Assembly (NCBI GenBank): GCA_937876315.1
Contig: CALEHQ010000043.1
Span: forward strand, 176,143 to 240,142
Length of the DNA stretch: 64,000 nucleotides
Reading direction: 5' to 3'
Source: an uncultured Actinomycetes bacterium
Lineage (GTDB): Bacteria > Actinomycetota > Acidimicrobiia > Acidimicrobiales > Acidimicrobilacustridaceae
Part shown: positions 8,197-17,193 of the stretch, piece after piece
How the letters are laid out: each line of letters starts with the position of its first letter
How positions within the stretch are numbered: the stretch's first letter is position 1
Notes under the pieces: model-generated
The model's input: only the letters and a program-made list of their open reading frames with translations
The model's database searches: none
Told to the model about the DNA's origin: nothing
Program-made: the position numbers and the translations under genes

Positions 8197-9084
8197 TCAG
8201 GCGATCGGTCGGCCGAAGGGCACAGTCGCCCAACTTTCAAGAAATGCCTCTGCAACTTCACACGCACCAAGGAGTGGTCCATTTGGAGCGTCGATGATTT
8301 GAGCGATTGCATCACCAACAAGCGCAGCGGCATCGGTTGACGAACCATCGACTGGCCATGCGGCGAGGTGGCCTGACGTTGTGACGAAATCAGGAAGAAC
8401 AACGACACCGGATCGGCCGAACGCAGCGAGTGCCTTCGCTGAGACAGGCATCGAGCCGCTCGGCACAATCAGCCGGGCCTTCACCTTGTCGGCGTTTGCG
8501 TGACCGATAAGGCCGACTTTGGAACCAGCAACCAAGATTTCGACATCGGCATGAAGAACTGCGTTGGCGTCTTCAGAAACATCGGGCTCGACCACCGTTG
8601 CGCCTGCGGTGCGGAAGAGATCAACGAGTGATGATGTCATCGAATCGAACGTTTCAATCGCAACTGTGCGCCCTGAAAGACCACCACTTGCCTGATCTGC
8701 TGCAGCGACGATGCCCGCGGCAGTGAGCGCGTCGCGATCTGACCACCAAGCTTCGGGACGCGGATCACGGGAGCGAAGACCAGCAAGATCGTCAGCCGAA
8801 ATCCCACGACCAGCGCTGAGGTGAACGGTTGCGAAGGAATCTTCGGCTAACTCCGTGGCGAACGAACTGATGGCCTCAGCTTTCGCATCAACCGGTGCGT
8901 TCACCGCTGCTGATGCACCCGAAACCTTGCGGCCCAAAAACGCATACCGGTAGGTCTCAGAACGAGCGAGCCAAGTCACTCCGTCGACGAGCACCTTGGG
9001 TGCGGAACGGACGATACCGACCGCCATCGGAGCATCATCAAGATCAATGATGACGAATCCGTCAGTTGAAGTGAGTTTGCGCAT
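8197..9084 (-). CDS. Degenerate Glu/Leu/Phe/Val dehydrogenase-like protein
   Basis: 295-residue protein whose C-terminal half resembles the NAD(P)-binding domain of amino-acid dehydrogenases. It has LSGRTVAIETF near the nucleotide-binding fold, then ADVEILVAGSKVGLI, and the family-like SAKALAAFGRSGVVVLPDFV. The region matching the catalytic GGGKGG loop reads VSGASAA, so the catalytic lysine appears lost. The N-terminal domain is also short compared with the roughly 350-450 residues of true dehydrogenases. It precedes the photolyase gene by 5 nt. It may be a pseudoenzyme or have another role. The ATG at 9084 was chosen because upstream frame is antisense to ppa. Confidence 0.5.
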   Translation of the reverse strand: MRKLTSTDGFVIIDLDDAPMAVGIVRSAPKVLVDGVTWLARSETYRYAFLGRKVSGASAAVNAPVDAKAEAISSFATELAEDSFATVHLSAGRGISADDLAGLRSRDPRPEAWWSDRDALTAAGIVAAADQASGGLSGRTVAIETFDSMTSSLVDLFRTAGATVVEPDVSEDANAVLHADVEILVAGSKVGLIGHANADKVKARLIVPSGSMPVSAKALAAFGRSGVVVLPDFVTTSGHLAAWPVDGSSTDAAALVGDAIAQIIDAPNGPLLGACEVAEAFLESWATVPFGRPIA

Positions 9085-9162
9085 AGTCACGGTCGGTGAG
9101 TCTCGCACAGTCGCTGAACACGTCCTTCCTCGGACAGGCATGGAACCGGGCAGAATGGCGAT

Positions 9163-9654
9163 ATGGAAACCATCGATGTCGTCATCGAAATCCCCCGGGG
9201 CAGCCGTAATAAGTATGAGATTGATCACGAAACGGGCCGAATCCGCCTCGATCGCCGCCTCTTCTCCGCCACCACCTACCCCACCGAGTACGGCTTCATC
9301 CCCGACACGCTCTCTGAGGACGGCGACCCTCTCGATGTCCTCGTGCTCACCGAGGACCCCACCTTTCCGGGATGTTGGATTCATGTCCGCCCAGTCGGCG
9401 TGATGTGGATGACCGATGACGCTGGCCGCGACGCCAAGATCCTTTGTGTGCACCACCGCGAACCTCGTTGGCGGGATGCGGTCGATATCGATGACATCCC
9501 GGCCGAAACACTTGCCGAGATCAAGCACTTCTTTTCTATCTACAAAGACCTCGAGCCCGAAAAGTTCTCCGATGTCGGAGATTTCGAAGGACGCGCTGCG
9601 GCATGGACCGAAATCGAGGCATCTCTGGCCCGTTACGTACCCGGAAAGCATTAA
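9163..9654 (+). CDS. ppa: Inorganic pyrophosphatase (family I)
   Basis: 163-residue soluble Mg-dependent enzyme hydrolysing pyrophosphate to phosphate, pulling biosynthetic reactions forward. Family I signatures are IEIPRGSRNKYEID, YPTEYGFIPDTL and the metal-binding DGDPLDVLVL, plus IKHFFSIYKDLEP near the C-terminus. Length matches bacterial hexameric enzymes. It diverges from the GDH-like/photolyase pair (78-bp gap) and is followed 114 bp later by a peroxiredoxin. Confidence 0.96.
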   Translation: METIDVVIEIPRGSRNKYEIDHETGRIRLDRRLFSATTYPTEYGFIPDTLSEDGDPLDVLVLTEDPTFPGCWIHVRPVGVMWMTDDAGRDAKILCVHHREPRWRDAVDIDDIPAETLAEIKHFFSIYKDLEPEKFSDVGDFEGRAAAWTEIEASLARYVPGKH

Positions 9655-9768
9655 TTCCGTCTCTCGAATCTCGGAAGAAGCAATTCCCGACCTACGGGGT
9701 CGACTTTTGCGCGTGTGTCGGCCATGATGGCGACCCACCCACTTTCGAGCCACGGAGGCTTCCGAAAC

Positions 9769-10404
9769 ATGGCACTACGGCTTGGCGATACCGCCCCCGA
9801 CTTCACCGCTGACACCACGCAGGGCAGCGTTTCCTTCCACGATTGGAAGGGCGATTCTTGGTCCATTCTCTTTTCTCATCCGAAGGACTTCACTCCGGTC
9901 TGCACCACCGAACTTGGCACCGTTGCCAAGCTCAAGCCCGAATGGGACAAGCGAAACGTCAAGCCAATCGGCCTTTCGGTGGACCCAGTCGACTCCCACA
10001 TTTCTTGGGAAGGCGACATCGAAGAAACCCAGGGCCAGGCCGTCAATTTCCCGATGATCGCCGACCCAGAGCGCACCGTGGCCGACCTCTACGACATGAT
10101 CCATCCCAACGCCAGCGACACCATGACCGTTCGGTCGGTCTTCGTGATCGACCCGGCCAACAAGGTTCGGCTCATCCTCACCTACCCAGCCAGCACCGGT
10201 CGCAACTTTGACGAACTCCTCCGAGTCATCGACTCGCTGCAGCTCACCGATGGCTACAAGGTTGTAACTCCCGCGAACTGGAAAGACGGAGACGACGTCA
10301 TTGTGGTTCCGGCCCTTTCTGACGAAGAGGCCACCGAGCGTTTCCCCAAGGGATTCAAGAAATTGAAGCCCTACCTTCGCATCACGCCTCAGCCCAACCG
10401 CTGA
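9769..10404 (+). CDS. Peroxiredoxin (Prx6-type, 1-Cys)
   Basis: 211-residue thiol peroxidase reducing H2O2 and organic peroxides. The peroxidatic cysteine is C45 in DFTPVCTTELG. The long C-terminal dimerisation extension (GDDVIVVPALSDEEA, FKKLKPYLR) is typical of the Prx6 subfamily, and no resolving cysteine is seen. ATG 9769 has GGAGG 10 nt upstream; an earlier in-frame start at 9715 would add residues with no family match. A strong hairpin terminator follows. It appears monocistronic. Confidence 0.93.
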   Translation: MALRLGDTAPDFTADTTQGSVSFHDWKGDSWSILFSHPKDFTPVCTTELGTVAKLKPEWDKRNVKPIGLSVDPVDSHISWEGDIEETQGQAVNFPMIADPERTVADLYDMIHPNASDTMTVRSVFVIDPANKVRLILTYPASTGRNFDELLRVIDSLQLTDGYKVVTPANWKDGDDVIVVPALSDEEATERFPKGFKKLKPYLRITPQPNR

Positions 10405-10436
10405 CCAACCGCTAACCAACCTGCAACCGTTTTGCC

Positions 10437-10466
10437 AAAGGGGACGGGCGAGTGCCTGTCCCCTTT
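10437..10466 (+). terminator. Rho-independent-type hairpin after the peroxiredoxin gene
   Basis: A 13-bp stem (AAAGGGGACGGGC with GCCTGTCCCCTTT, one G-T pair) and a GAGT tetraloop, 32 nt after the peroxiredoxin stop. The stem ends in TTT. It also shows that the nominal in-frame GTG at 10452 inside it is not the start of the next gene. Confidence 0.8.
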
Positions 10467-10493
10467 GCGCGCCGAGGGCCTAGCCTATCTCCC

Positions 10494-11249
10494 GTGACAA
10501 CGACCACTTCTTCCCCCGCCGATACGTCAACTGCTGCTCATACCGAGAGCGTCACCAAGGTCTACGGAGCCGGCGACACACTGGTCACCGCCCTCGACAA
10601 CGTGAGCGTTTCGTTCGAACGCAGCAAGTTCACCGCCATCATGGGTCCGTCCGGCAGCGGCAAATCAACCCTCATGCATTGCGTTGCCGGTCTCGACACC
10701 ATCAATACAGGGCGGATCTTCATTGGCGACGTCGACCTGAGCGGCTTGAACGATAAGCAGCTCACGCGTATGCGCCGCGACACGATCGGTTTCGTTTTCC
10801 AAGCATTCAACCTCGTGCCAACACTGACCGCTCTCGAAAACATCACGCTTCCGATGGATCTCGCCGGTCGCGCTCCTGATCAGGAATGGCTTGACACAAT
10901 TGTCGCCACCGTCGGACTTGGCGATCGGCTGTCACATCGCCCCAGCGAACTTTCTGGCGGACAGCAACAGCGCGTCGCTGTAGCTCGCGCACTCGCAAGT
11001 CAGCCCGCAATTATTTTTGCCGACGAGCCCACCGGCAATCTCGATTCTCGTAGCGGTTCAGAAATTCTTGAATTCATGCGCACCGCCGTCGACAAATTCT
11101 CACAAACAATCGTGATGGTGACTCACGATCCACTTGCTGCGAGTTACGCCGACCGTATTGTCTTTCTCGTCGACGGCAAAGTTGTCGATGATTTGCAATC
11201 GCCCACCACAGATTCGGTGATCGATCGCATGAAGAACTTCGGAGCCTGA
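10494..11249 (+). CDS. MacB/LolD-type ABC transporter ATP-binding protein
   Basis: 251-residue ATPase that powers the FtsX-fold permease encoded 1 nt downstream. Walker A is GPSGSGKST, the Q-loop follows GFVFQAFNLVPT, the signature is [15 protein letters not shown], and Walker B is IIFADEPTGNLD. The LDSRSG D-loop and VTHDP His-switch are intact. GTG 10494 is preferred over the in-frame GTG at 10452, which lies in the preceding gene's terminator hairpin. The substrate is unknown; systems of this type export peptides or lipids or drive envelope processes mechanically. Confidence 0.92.
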   Translation: MTTTTSSPADTSTAAHTESVTKVYGAGDTLVTALDNVSVSFERSKFTAIMGPSGSGKSTLMHCVAGLDTINTGRIFIGDVDLSGLNDKQLTRMRRDTIGFVFQAFNLVPTLTALENITLPMDLAGRAPDQEWLDTIVATVGLGDRLSHRPSELSGGQQQRVAVARALASQPAIIFADEPTGNLDSRSGSEILEFMRTAVDKFSQTIVMVTHDPLAASYADRIVFLVDGKVVDDLQSPTTDSVIDRMKNFGA

Positions 11250-11250
11250 C

Positions 11251-13809
11251 GTGCTGAAAGTGACGTTACGTGGGCTCATGGCCCACAAGGTTCGTCTCAT
11301 CGCGACTGCTGTCTCAGTGCTGCTCGGCGTTGCGTTCATGTCGGGAACCCAGGTGCTTACTTCAAGCGTCAGCGCGAGCTTCGACAAAGTATTTGCTGAC
11401 GTTTACGCATCAATCGATGTCGTTGTTCGTTCATCCAACGAAGTCGACACCCCATTTGGTCCGGAGCGGACACGAATCTCTGAAGCGGTGCTTCCCACTG
11501 TCAGCGGTGTCGCTGGAGTTGAAGCGGCCGAGGGACAAGTTGTCGGTCAAATCAGAGTGCTCGACAAAGACAATCAGCCATTAGTGGCGGCACAAGGCCC
11601 GCCGAACTTCGGCCTCAACTGGCTTACGTCTCCAGCGCTCAATGGCTGGACCATTGTCGACGGAGCGCCACCTGTTGCCGCTAACGACATCGTTCTTGAC
11701 GTAAAGAGCGCAAAAGACGGGAAGTACGCTGTTGGCGACACGGTCAACGTTTCTGTCACCAATGGCGTGCAGCCGTTCAAGGTCGCTGGCATCGCAAAAT
11801 TCGGAAAACTTGAAACTTGGGGTGGTGCACAGGCTGCTCTGTTTTCCACCACCACTATTCAGACTCTGGTCGGCGAACCTGGGATGTACGACTGGATTTC
11901 CGTTGCAGGCCAGAACGATGAATCGCAGACGCAACTGAGTGACGAGATCTCCAAAGTCATTCCAGCAGGAACTGAAGCAATTACCGGAGCGGAATTCACT
12001 GAAGAGAGTCAGAGCGCTTTCCAGAAGATCATCGGGATCTTCAGCACGTTCCTCTTGGTGTTTGCGCTCATTGCATTGTTTGTTGGTTCGTTCATTATCT
12101 ACAACACCTTCTCAATCATCGTTGCGCAGAGAACAAAAGAACTCGCGCTACTCCGTGCCCTTGGAGCAAGCCGAGGTCAAGTACTGCGCTCGATCATTCT
12201 CGAAGCCCTCTTCGTTGGCCTGATTGCATCGATCATCGGTGTCGGATTCGGCATCTTGCTCGCTATTGGACTCAACAAGTTGATGCAGTCGATTGGATTC
12301 TCTGGTCCTGACACTCCGATCGTCCTTCCACCTGTCGCCATTCTGGTTTCGCTACTTGTTGGAACCTTTATCACTCTTGTTTCTGCACTCTTCCCGGCAC
12401 GCCGTGCGGCAACGGTTCCTCCGATCGCAGCAATGCGCGATGTCGCCGTGGATCGCACCGGCGCTTCGAAACTCCGTGTTGCATTCGGACTCATCCTTCT
12501 TGCACTCGGTGCATTCATGCTTTGGTTCGGACTCAATGGCAATTCCGATTCCGGCCTTCAGATTATTGGCGGCGGAGCATTCTTTGTCTTCATTGCACTC
12601 GCTGTCATAGGCCCAGTTATCGCAACACCGTTTGCCAGTGTTCTTGGGTGGCCGCTTCAGAAGGCGAGTCGAATCACCGGGCGCCTCGCACGCGAAAACG
12701 CCATGCGGAACCCGCGTCGAACATCAACCACAGCCTCCGCTCTCATGATCGGGATCGGCCTTGTTGGCTTCATCGCAGTAACTGCTGAGTCAGTGAAGGC
12801 CTCCACCGTTGACGCGATCAATCAATCGGTCACCGGCCAATACGTGGTGACTACCGAAAGTTTCGGTTCGACAGCGCTCCCACAATCAATGTCTTCGGAC
12901 CTTGACGAAGTACCGGGAGTTCGCGTTGCTGCCGGAATTAGCGCGACATTTGCCAATATCAACGACTCGGGCAAAATCATCCTCGCAGTTGATCCAGATG
13001 CGATCTCGCAGGTCATCGACTTCACCGATGTTGATGGATCCTTCGATTCGCTCGGAGTCGGCGAGATTGCGGCTTCAGAAAAACTCGCAGAGGACAAACA
13101 GCTCAAAATCGGCGACCCAGTCCAATTGGTCTTTCTTCAGGGTGGAGCCACAACCCTGAAGCTCACTTCGATTTACACAACCGAATTCCCAATTCAAGGT
13201 CCGGGCTGGATTATTTCCACCGATCAATTCAATACGTTGGTGCCGCCTTCGCAGCAAACGTATTCCGCGATTTACATCAAACTCGACGACACATCTGCCG
13301 CTGGCGTCGATGCAGTACTTCCAGGGCTCAAAGCGGTAACTGACACCGTGCCGGGCGCCAAACTTCAGAACCTGGACGAGTACAAAAAGGCTCAGACCGA
13401 TCAGGTCAACCAATTCCTCCAAATCGTGTACGTCCTGCTGGCGCTCGCCCTCATCATCGCAATCGTTGGAGTGGTCAACACGTTGCTGTTGTCGGTCTAT
13501 GAGCGAACTCGCGAACTTGGCCTCCTTCGTGCGGTGGGCATGAGCCGTCGCCAAGTCCGTTCAACGATTCGCCTGGAGTCAGTAATCATCAGTTTGATGG
13601 GCACGCTCATTGGCCTCGTCATCGGAATCGTTTTTGGATGGGCACTCGTGACTGCGCTAGCCGATGAGGGCATCACGTCGTTCGCGATTCCGTGGAGCCA
13701 GTTGTTCATCATCGTCATCATCGCGATCTTTGCTGGTGTTGGGGCTGCGCTCTATCCCGCACGACGGGCAGCACGTCTCGACGTTCTCCGAGCGATCTCT
13801 AGCGACTGA
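11251..13809 (+). CDS. FtsX-family (MacB-type) ABC transporter permease
   Basis: 852-residue membrane permease with the duplicated architecture of actinobacterial MacB-like exporters. An N-terminal helix is followed by an extracytoplasmic domain (about 40-250) and three helices (about 265-390). Two more helices follow at about 415-470, then a second N-helix, a second extracytoplasmic domain and three final helices. Both FtsX repeats carry the family loop: TKELALLRALGASRGQVLRS and TRELGLLRAVGMSRRQVRST. It is fed by the ATPase 1 nt upstream and overlaps the next gene by 1 nt. No periplasmic adaptor gene is present, as expected for a monoderm-type organism. Confidence 0.92.
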   Translation: MLKVTLRGLMAHKVRLIATAVSVLLGVAFMSGTQVLTSSVSASFDKVFADVYASIDVVVRSSNEVDTPFGPERTRISEAVLPTVSGVAGVEAAEGQVVGQIRVLDKDNQPLVAAQGPPNFGLNWLTSPALNGWTIVDGAPPVAANDIVLDVKSAKDGKYAVGDTVNVSVTNGVQPFKVAGIAKFGKLETWGGAQAALFSTTTIQTLVGEPGMYDWISVAGQNDESQTQLSDEISKVIPAGTEAITGAEFTEESQSAFQKIIGIFSTFLLVFALIALFVGSFIIYNTFSIIVAQRTKELALLRALGASRGQVLRSIILEALFVGLIASIIGVGFGILLAIGLNKLMQSIGFSGPDTPIVLPPVAILVSLLVGTFITLVSALFPARRAATVPPIAAMRDVAVDRTGASKLRVAFGLILLALGAFMLWFGLNGNSDSGLQIIGGGAFFVFIALAVIGPVIATPFASVLGWPLQKASRITGRLARENAMRNPRRTSTTASALMIGIGLVGFIAVTAESVKASTVDAINQSVTGQYVVTTESFGSTALPQSMSSDLDEVPGVRVAAGISATFANINDSGKIILAVDPDAISQVIDFTDVDGSFDSLGVGEIAASEKLAEDKQLKIGDPVQLVFLQGGATTLKLTSIYTTEFPIQGPGWIISTDQFNTLVPPSQQTYSAIYIKLDDTSAAGVDAVLPGLKAVTDTVPGAKLQNLDEYKKAQTDQVNQFLQIVYVLLALALIIAIVGVVNTLLLSVYERTRELGLLRAVGMSRRQVRSTIRLESVIISLMGTLIGLVIGIVFGWALVTALADEGITSFAIPWSQLFIIVIIAIFAGVGAALYPARRAARLDVLRAISSD

Positions 13810-14204
13810 TGGCACACGATCCAGCACGCCTCGAACCCGAGATCACCACCTTTCTCACCGAACGTCATCTGGCGTCACTCACAACAATGCGCGCTGACAA
13901 CACACCGCATGTGGTTGCCGTTGGATTCACGTGGGATTCTGACGAATCGCTCGTGCGCGTCATCACGTGGGCGGGAAGTCGCAAAGCTCGCAACGTTGCT
14001 GAGCGTCCCGGATCCCCGGCCGCGGTATGCCAGGTCGACGGCGGTCGTTGGCTCTCACTCGAAGGCACAGCGACAGTGACCAACGATCCTGAACGGGTCG
14101 CAATGGCGGTCGCTCGCTATACAGAGCGTTACCGGGAACCAAAGCAACGCGACGACCGTGTCGTCATCGAGATTGCTGTCACCCGGATTATGGGTCGGGG
14201 CTAA
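13809..14204 (+). CDS. PPOX-class flavin/F420-dependent split-barrel protein
   Basis: 131-residue single-domain protein of the pyridoxamine-phosphate-oxidase-like split barrel (FMN or F420 binding) fold. ERHLASLTTMRADNTPHVVAVGF matches the first strands, RKARNVAERPGSPAAVCQVDG the cofactor-binding centre, and WLSLEGTATVTND the next strand. Actinobacterial members are mostly F420-dependent reductases. ATG shares its A with the permease stop (TGATG), implying coupling. The substrate is unknown. A short GGGTC/GACCC inverted repeat spans the stop codon. Confidence 0.8.
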   Translation: MAHDPARLEPEITTFLTERHLASLTTMRADNTPHVVAVGFTWDSDESLVRVITWAGSRKARNVAERPGSPAAVCQVDGGRWLSLEGTATVTNDPERVAMAVARYTERYREPKQRDDRVVIEIAVTRIMGRG

Positions 14205-14245
14205 AGACCCGTGGCCTTGCGCCACACCCGCCGTAGACTCTCTCT

Positions 14246-14917
14246 ATGGCCGTGAACAAGCAGCGCGAATGGCATCCTGCTTTCGAAGAATACTGCGAGG
14301 CCATTTTTGAGTTGCGCGAAGACGAGGTCGATGTCATCCAGGCGCGCATCGCCGATCGTCTTGAGGTCTCTAGACCTGCGGTTTCAGAGATGATCCGTCG
14401 CATGGAACGTGCGGGCCTCGTCGAAATCAACGGCGGCGTCATTCGCCTACTTCCCGACGGTCACGCGCTTGCCGAAACCGTTGTGCGTCGCCACCGTCTT
14501 GCCGAACGTTTTCTCACCGACATGCTCGGTCTTTCTTGGGCTGAAGCCCATGACGAGGCCGGCCGCTGGGAACACGTCATCTCTCCAACCGTCGAAGTAG
14601 CGATGATGCGCGCGCTTGGCGATCCAACGACCTGCCCTCATGGAAACCCCATTCCTGGCACCGACTACCAACCACCAACTTCGGTCACACTCAACACGCT
14701 TACGGTCGGACAATCGTTCACGGTTTCTCGCATCCCCGAAGAACTCGAGTTCACTCCAGGTCTGCTTGAGTTCCTCGAGTCATCCTCCCTATTGCCGGGC
14801 CATTCGGGAACCGTGACAGCACTCGCACCCAAAGGCATCACGGTTGTTGAAATCGATGGCCAGACCGTCGAGATCGATCAATTCGCAACACAAAGAATTC
14901 TCGTCACTGCCGCCTGA
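14246..14917 (+). CDS. DtxR/MntR-family metal-dependent transcriptional regulator
   Basis: 223-residue repressor. It has an N-terminal winged helix (recognition helix near EVSRPAVSEMIRRMERAGLV), a metal/dimerisation domain (RRHRLAERFL, DEAGRWEHVISPTVE) and a C-terminal SH3-like FeoA domain (about 148-223). Compared with DtxR, the ancillary-site ligands H83, E87 and H102 and primary ligands E109 and H110 are kept. The position of Cys102 is Gly106, and Met10 is replaced by E15 with E18 two turns on, recalling the Asp8/Glu11 pair of MntR. The metal may be Mn rather than Fe. It stands alone, converging on the HelD gene. Confidence 0.88.
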   Translation: MAVNKQREWHPAFEEYCEAIFELREDEVDVIQARIADRLEVSRPAVSEMIRRMERAGLVEINGGVIRLLPDGHALAETVVRRHRLAERFLTDMLGLSWAEAHDEAGRWEHVISPTVEVAMMRALGDPTTCPHGNPIPGTDYQPPTSVTLNTLTVGQSFTVSRIPEELEFTPGLLEFLESSSLLPGHSGTVTALAPKGITVVEIDGQTVEIDQFATQRILVTAA

Positions 14918-14924
14918 AACGATC

Positions 14925-17042
14925 TCAATCAAGCAACGACGCAGGCAGATCGTCTTCGTGAACGATCGCCAGACGTTTCGTGGCCCGAGTGAGTGCGACG
15001 TACAACGCACGGTTGCCTTGTGCTTGTTCGGCAACGATCAGCGACGGCTCAACCACGATCACAGCATCGACTTCAAGGCCCTTCACAAGACCGACCTCGA
15101 CGACCGTGACGCGATGTTCAAGACCATGTCGGGTTGCGCGACCGAACGCGATTCCGGCCGCCTCGAGCCCATCACAGACTTCGTCGATGATTGACGACGC
15201 ACACACGACTGCGACCTGACCGGGATCAACCGCGGCCCGTTCAACTCGAGCCACTGCAGCAACCGTTTCCGCCAGGCAGCCTGGCTCCGCTCGCTGGATC
15301 AGTGGCTCGGCTCCGTCTTCACGAACTGAACGCGGCGGACGTAGATCGGGAGCAGCCCACCGCAGCACTCGTGCAGCGAGTTTCATGATTGGCGCAGGAA
15401 GGCGATAACCAAGCGTGAGTTCGTTTCGGCGGGGTTCACGCTTGGCCGGCAGGAGCGAAAGGATTTCGTCCCAGGATTCGTGCGCCCACTGGCCAGTGGC
15501 CTGCGCGATGTCACCCACAACAGTCATCGAACCATTCAGCGAACGGCGTTCGAGCATGCGGAGTTGCATTGGCGAAAGGTCCTGCGCTTCGTCCACCACG
15601 ATGTGGCCGTAGGTGCGAATTTCGTCGTCGTCATTTGTTTCGCCCTGACGGCGACGGCGGGGCTTCGGCCCAAGTAACGAGCGGGCCTCATCAAGCAATG
15701 GAGCGTCGTCGTGTGTCCAGTCGATCTCGGCAACCGTTTCGGAACGCTCGCGATAAAGCGACTGCCATTCGGCCTCTGACAACAACGTTCCCGCAGCATT
15801 CCGCAACAATCCGCGCGCACCGTAGAGGTCGTGCAGGAACTGCGCAGGAGTGAGGGTTGGCCACATCCATTCAAGCGCTTCGCGAATGGCGGGATCGCGA
15901 CGCAGGCGTTCACGAACTTCGGAGGCAGCAATTTCGCCTCGACCGGAAAGTGCGAGTTCGGCATAGAGCTCGTTTTCAACGTACTTACGCGCCGGATTGT
16001 GGCGGCGATAACGCCGACGAGCATCGGAAATAATCTGTGCACTTCGCGAGCGCGAGACCGTAAGACGTTGCAGCCCGTAACCAATGACCAAATCTGAACG
16101 TAATGGGCGTTGACGATCACGAACCGCCCGCGAAAGGTACGACACCATTCGCGGATCGCCCTTTACGCGAGACGTAAGGCCGATGTCGTAATGACGAATG
16201 CTCACATCGGGAACAAGATCGGCAAGCACAGCGAGTTCAACGCCCGCTTCACCTAGCGATGGAAGTACTTGTTCGATGTAGCCAAGGAACAACCGGTTTG
16301 GACCAATAACAAGGACGCCTTGGCCTTCGAGCGGGAATCGATGTGTGTAGAGCAAATACGCCGCGCGATGCAGAGCAACCACGGTCTTTCCCGTACCCGG
16401 CCCACCCTGCACAACAAGAACTCCCGGAAGCGGGGCACGAATGATTTCGTCCTGCTCGCCCTGAATCGTTGCGACGATGTCGCCGAGGCGACCCGTGCGA
16501 GCCGTTTCTAATGCTGTGAACAGGGCACCTTGACCGCGTACAACCTCGCCAGTTTCAATTTCTCCGACGGGCATTCCCAAGCTCGCCAACGTTGCCCCAA
16601 AGAGTTCGTCTTCGACACCCAACAACCGCCGGCCGCGAGTTGCGAAATGGCGGCGACGCGCCAGCCCCATCGGTTGCCGACCGGTCGCTCGGTAGAACGG
16701 TTCAGCGACTGGAGCTCGCCAATCGACGATGACCGGATCCTGCGCCGAATCACTGACCGCAATGCGCCCGATGTAGAAGCTCTCCATAAGGTCATCAGGA
16801 GTTTCGGCTTCTCGATCGATACGACCGAAACACAGGGCAGCATCGCCCAGTTGGAGTTGGGTCAGGCGGTTGTAAACGGTTTCGTGGATGACTTCGCGCT
16901 CAAAGCGCGCTTGCTCGGTGCCTCCTCGACCAACCTCGACCATGGACGTCAGACGCGACGCGGCCTGCCGTGACTCTTCGAGACACGCATAAGCGTGATC
17001 GATATAGGCCTGTTCGGCTTCAAGATCGGGGTGTGGGGCCAT
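14925..17042 (-). CDS. HelD/HelR-like RNA polymerase-associated UvrD-type ATPase
   Basis: 705-residue superfamily 1 helicase-like protein of the actinobacterial HelD class. These bind RNA polymerase and release stalled complexes, and some members give rifampicin tolerance. The N-terminal arm (LEAEQAYIDHAYACLEESR) is a coiled coil that enters the polymerase in HelD. The diagnostic YIGRIAVSD and VIVDWRAPVAEPFYRAT segments precede Walker A (VQGGPGTGKTVVALHRAAYL, about residue 210). The 1B insert, the Walker B VVDEAQDLSPMQLRML and the C-terminal YVALTRATKRL complete the motor. It is divergent from hemE and convergent with the DtxR-type regulator. I found no rifampicin-associated element in the 151-bp upstream gap. 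Confidence 0.88.
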   Translation of the reverse strand: MAPHPDLEAEQAYIDHAYACLEESRQAASRLTSMVEVGRGGTEQARFEREVIHETVYNRLTQLQLGDAALCFGRIDREAETPDDLMESFYIGRIAVSDSAQDPVIVDWRAPVAEPFYRATGRQPMGLARRRHFATRGRRLLGVEDELFGATLASLGMPVGEIETGEVVRGQGALFTALETARTGRLGDIVATIQGEQDEIIRAPLPGVLVVQGGPGTGKTVVALHRAAYLLYTHRFPLEGQGVLVIGPNRLFLGYIEQVLPSLGEAGVELAVLADLVPDVSIRHYDIGLTSRVKGDPRMVSYLSRAVRDRQRPLRSDLVIGYGLQRLTVSRSRSAQIISDARRRYRRHNPARKYVENELYAELALSGRGEIAASEVRERLRRDPAIREALEWMWPTLTPAQFLHDLYGARGLLRNAAGTLLSEAEWQSLYRERSETVAEIDWTHDDAPLLDEARSLLGPKPRRRRQGETNDDDEIRTYGHIVVDEAQDLSPMQLRMLERRSLNGSMTVVGDIAQATGQWAHESWDEILSLLPAKREPRRNELTLGYRLPAPIMKLAARVLRWAAPDLRPPRSVREDGAEPLIQRAEPGCLAETVAAVARVERAAVDPGQVAVVCASSIIDEVCDGLEAAGIAFGRATRHGLEHRVTVVEVGLVKGLEVDAVIVVEPSLIVAEQAQGNRALYVALTRATKRLAIVHEDDLPASLLD

Positions 17043-17193
17043 GGGCTCGGTCTGAGAAGTGAGAGTCCTTCGTCGAACCGCTGGAACTCTCCAGCAGGGC
17101 TCAGAAGGGGGTTCTTCACTTTAGCGGTCCCTCGCCAATTGACCTCAGGCCGCCCGATTCTCCCCAGCGAGGCCTTATCGGTAGCGTGGCGCC

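Noticed and set aside
9775..10419. A 214-residue minus-strand frame opposite the peroxiredoxin
   Set aside because: Antisense to a clear peroxiredoxin and shows no homology that I recognise.
10452..10493. N-terminal extension of the MacB-type ATPase from GTG 10452
   Set aside because: The codons lie within the 13-bp hairpin terminator of the upstream gene, so translation from there is unlikely.
17043..17193. Rifampicin-associated element before the HelD-like gene
   Set aside because: The long GC-rich palindrome expected for that element is absent; only a short GCTGGA-ACTC-TCCAGC hairpin at 17080-17095 is present.
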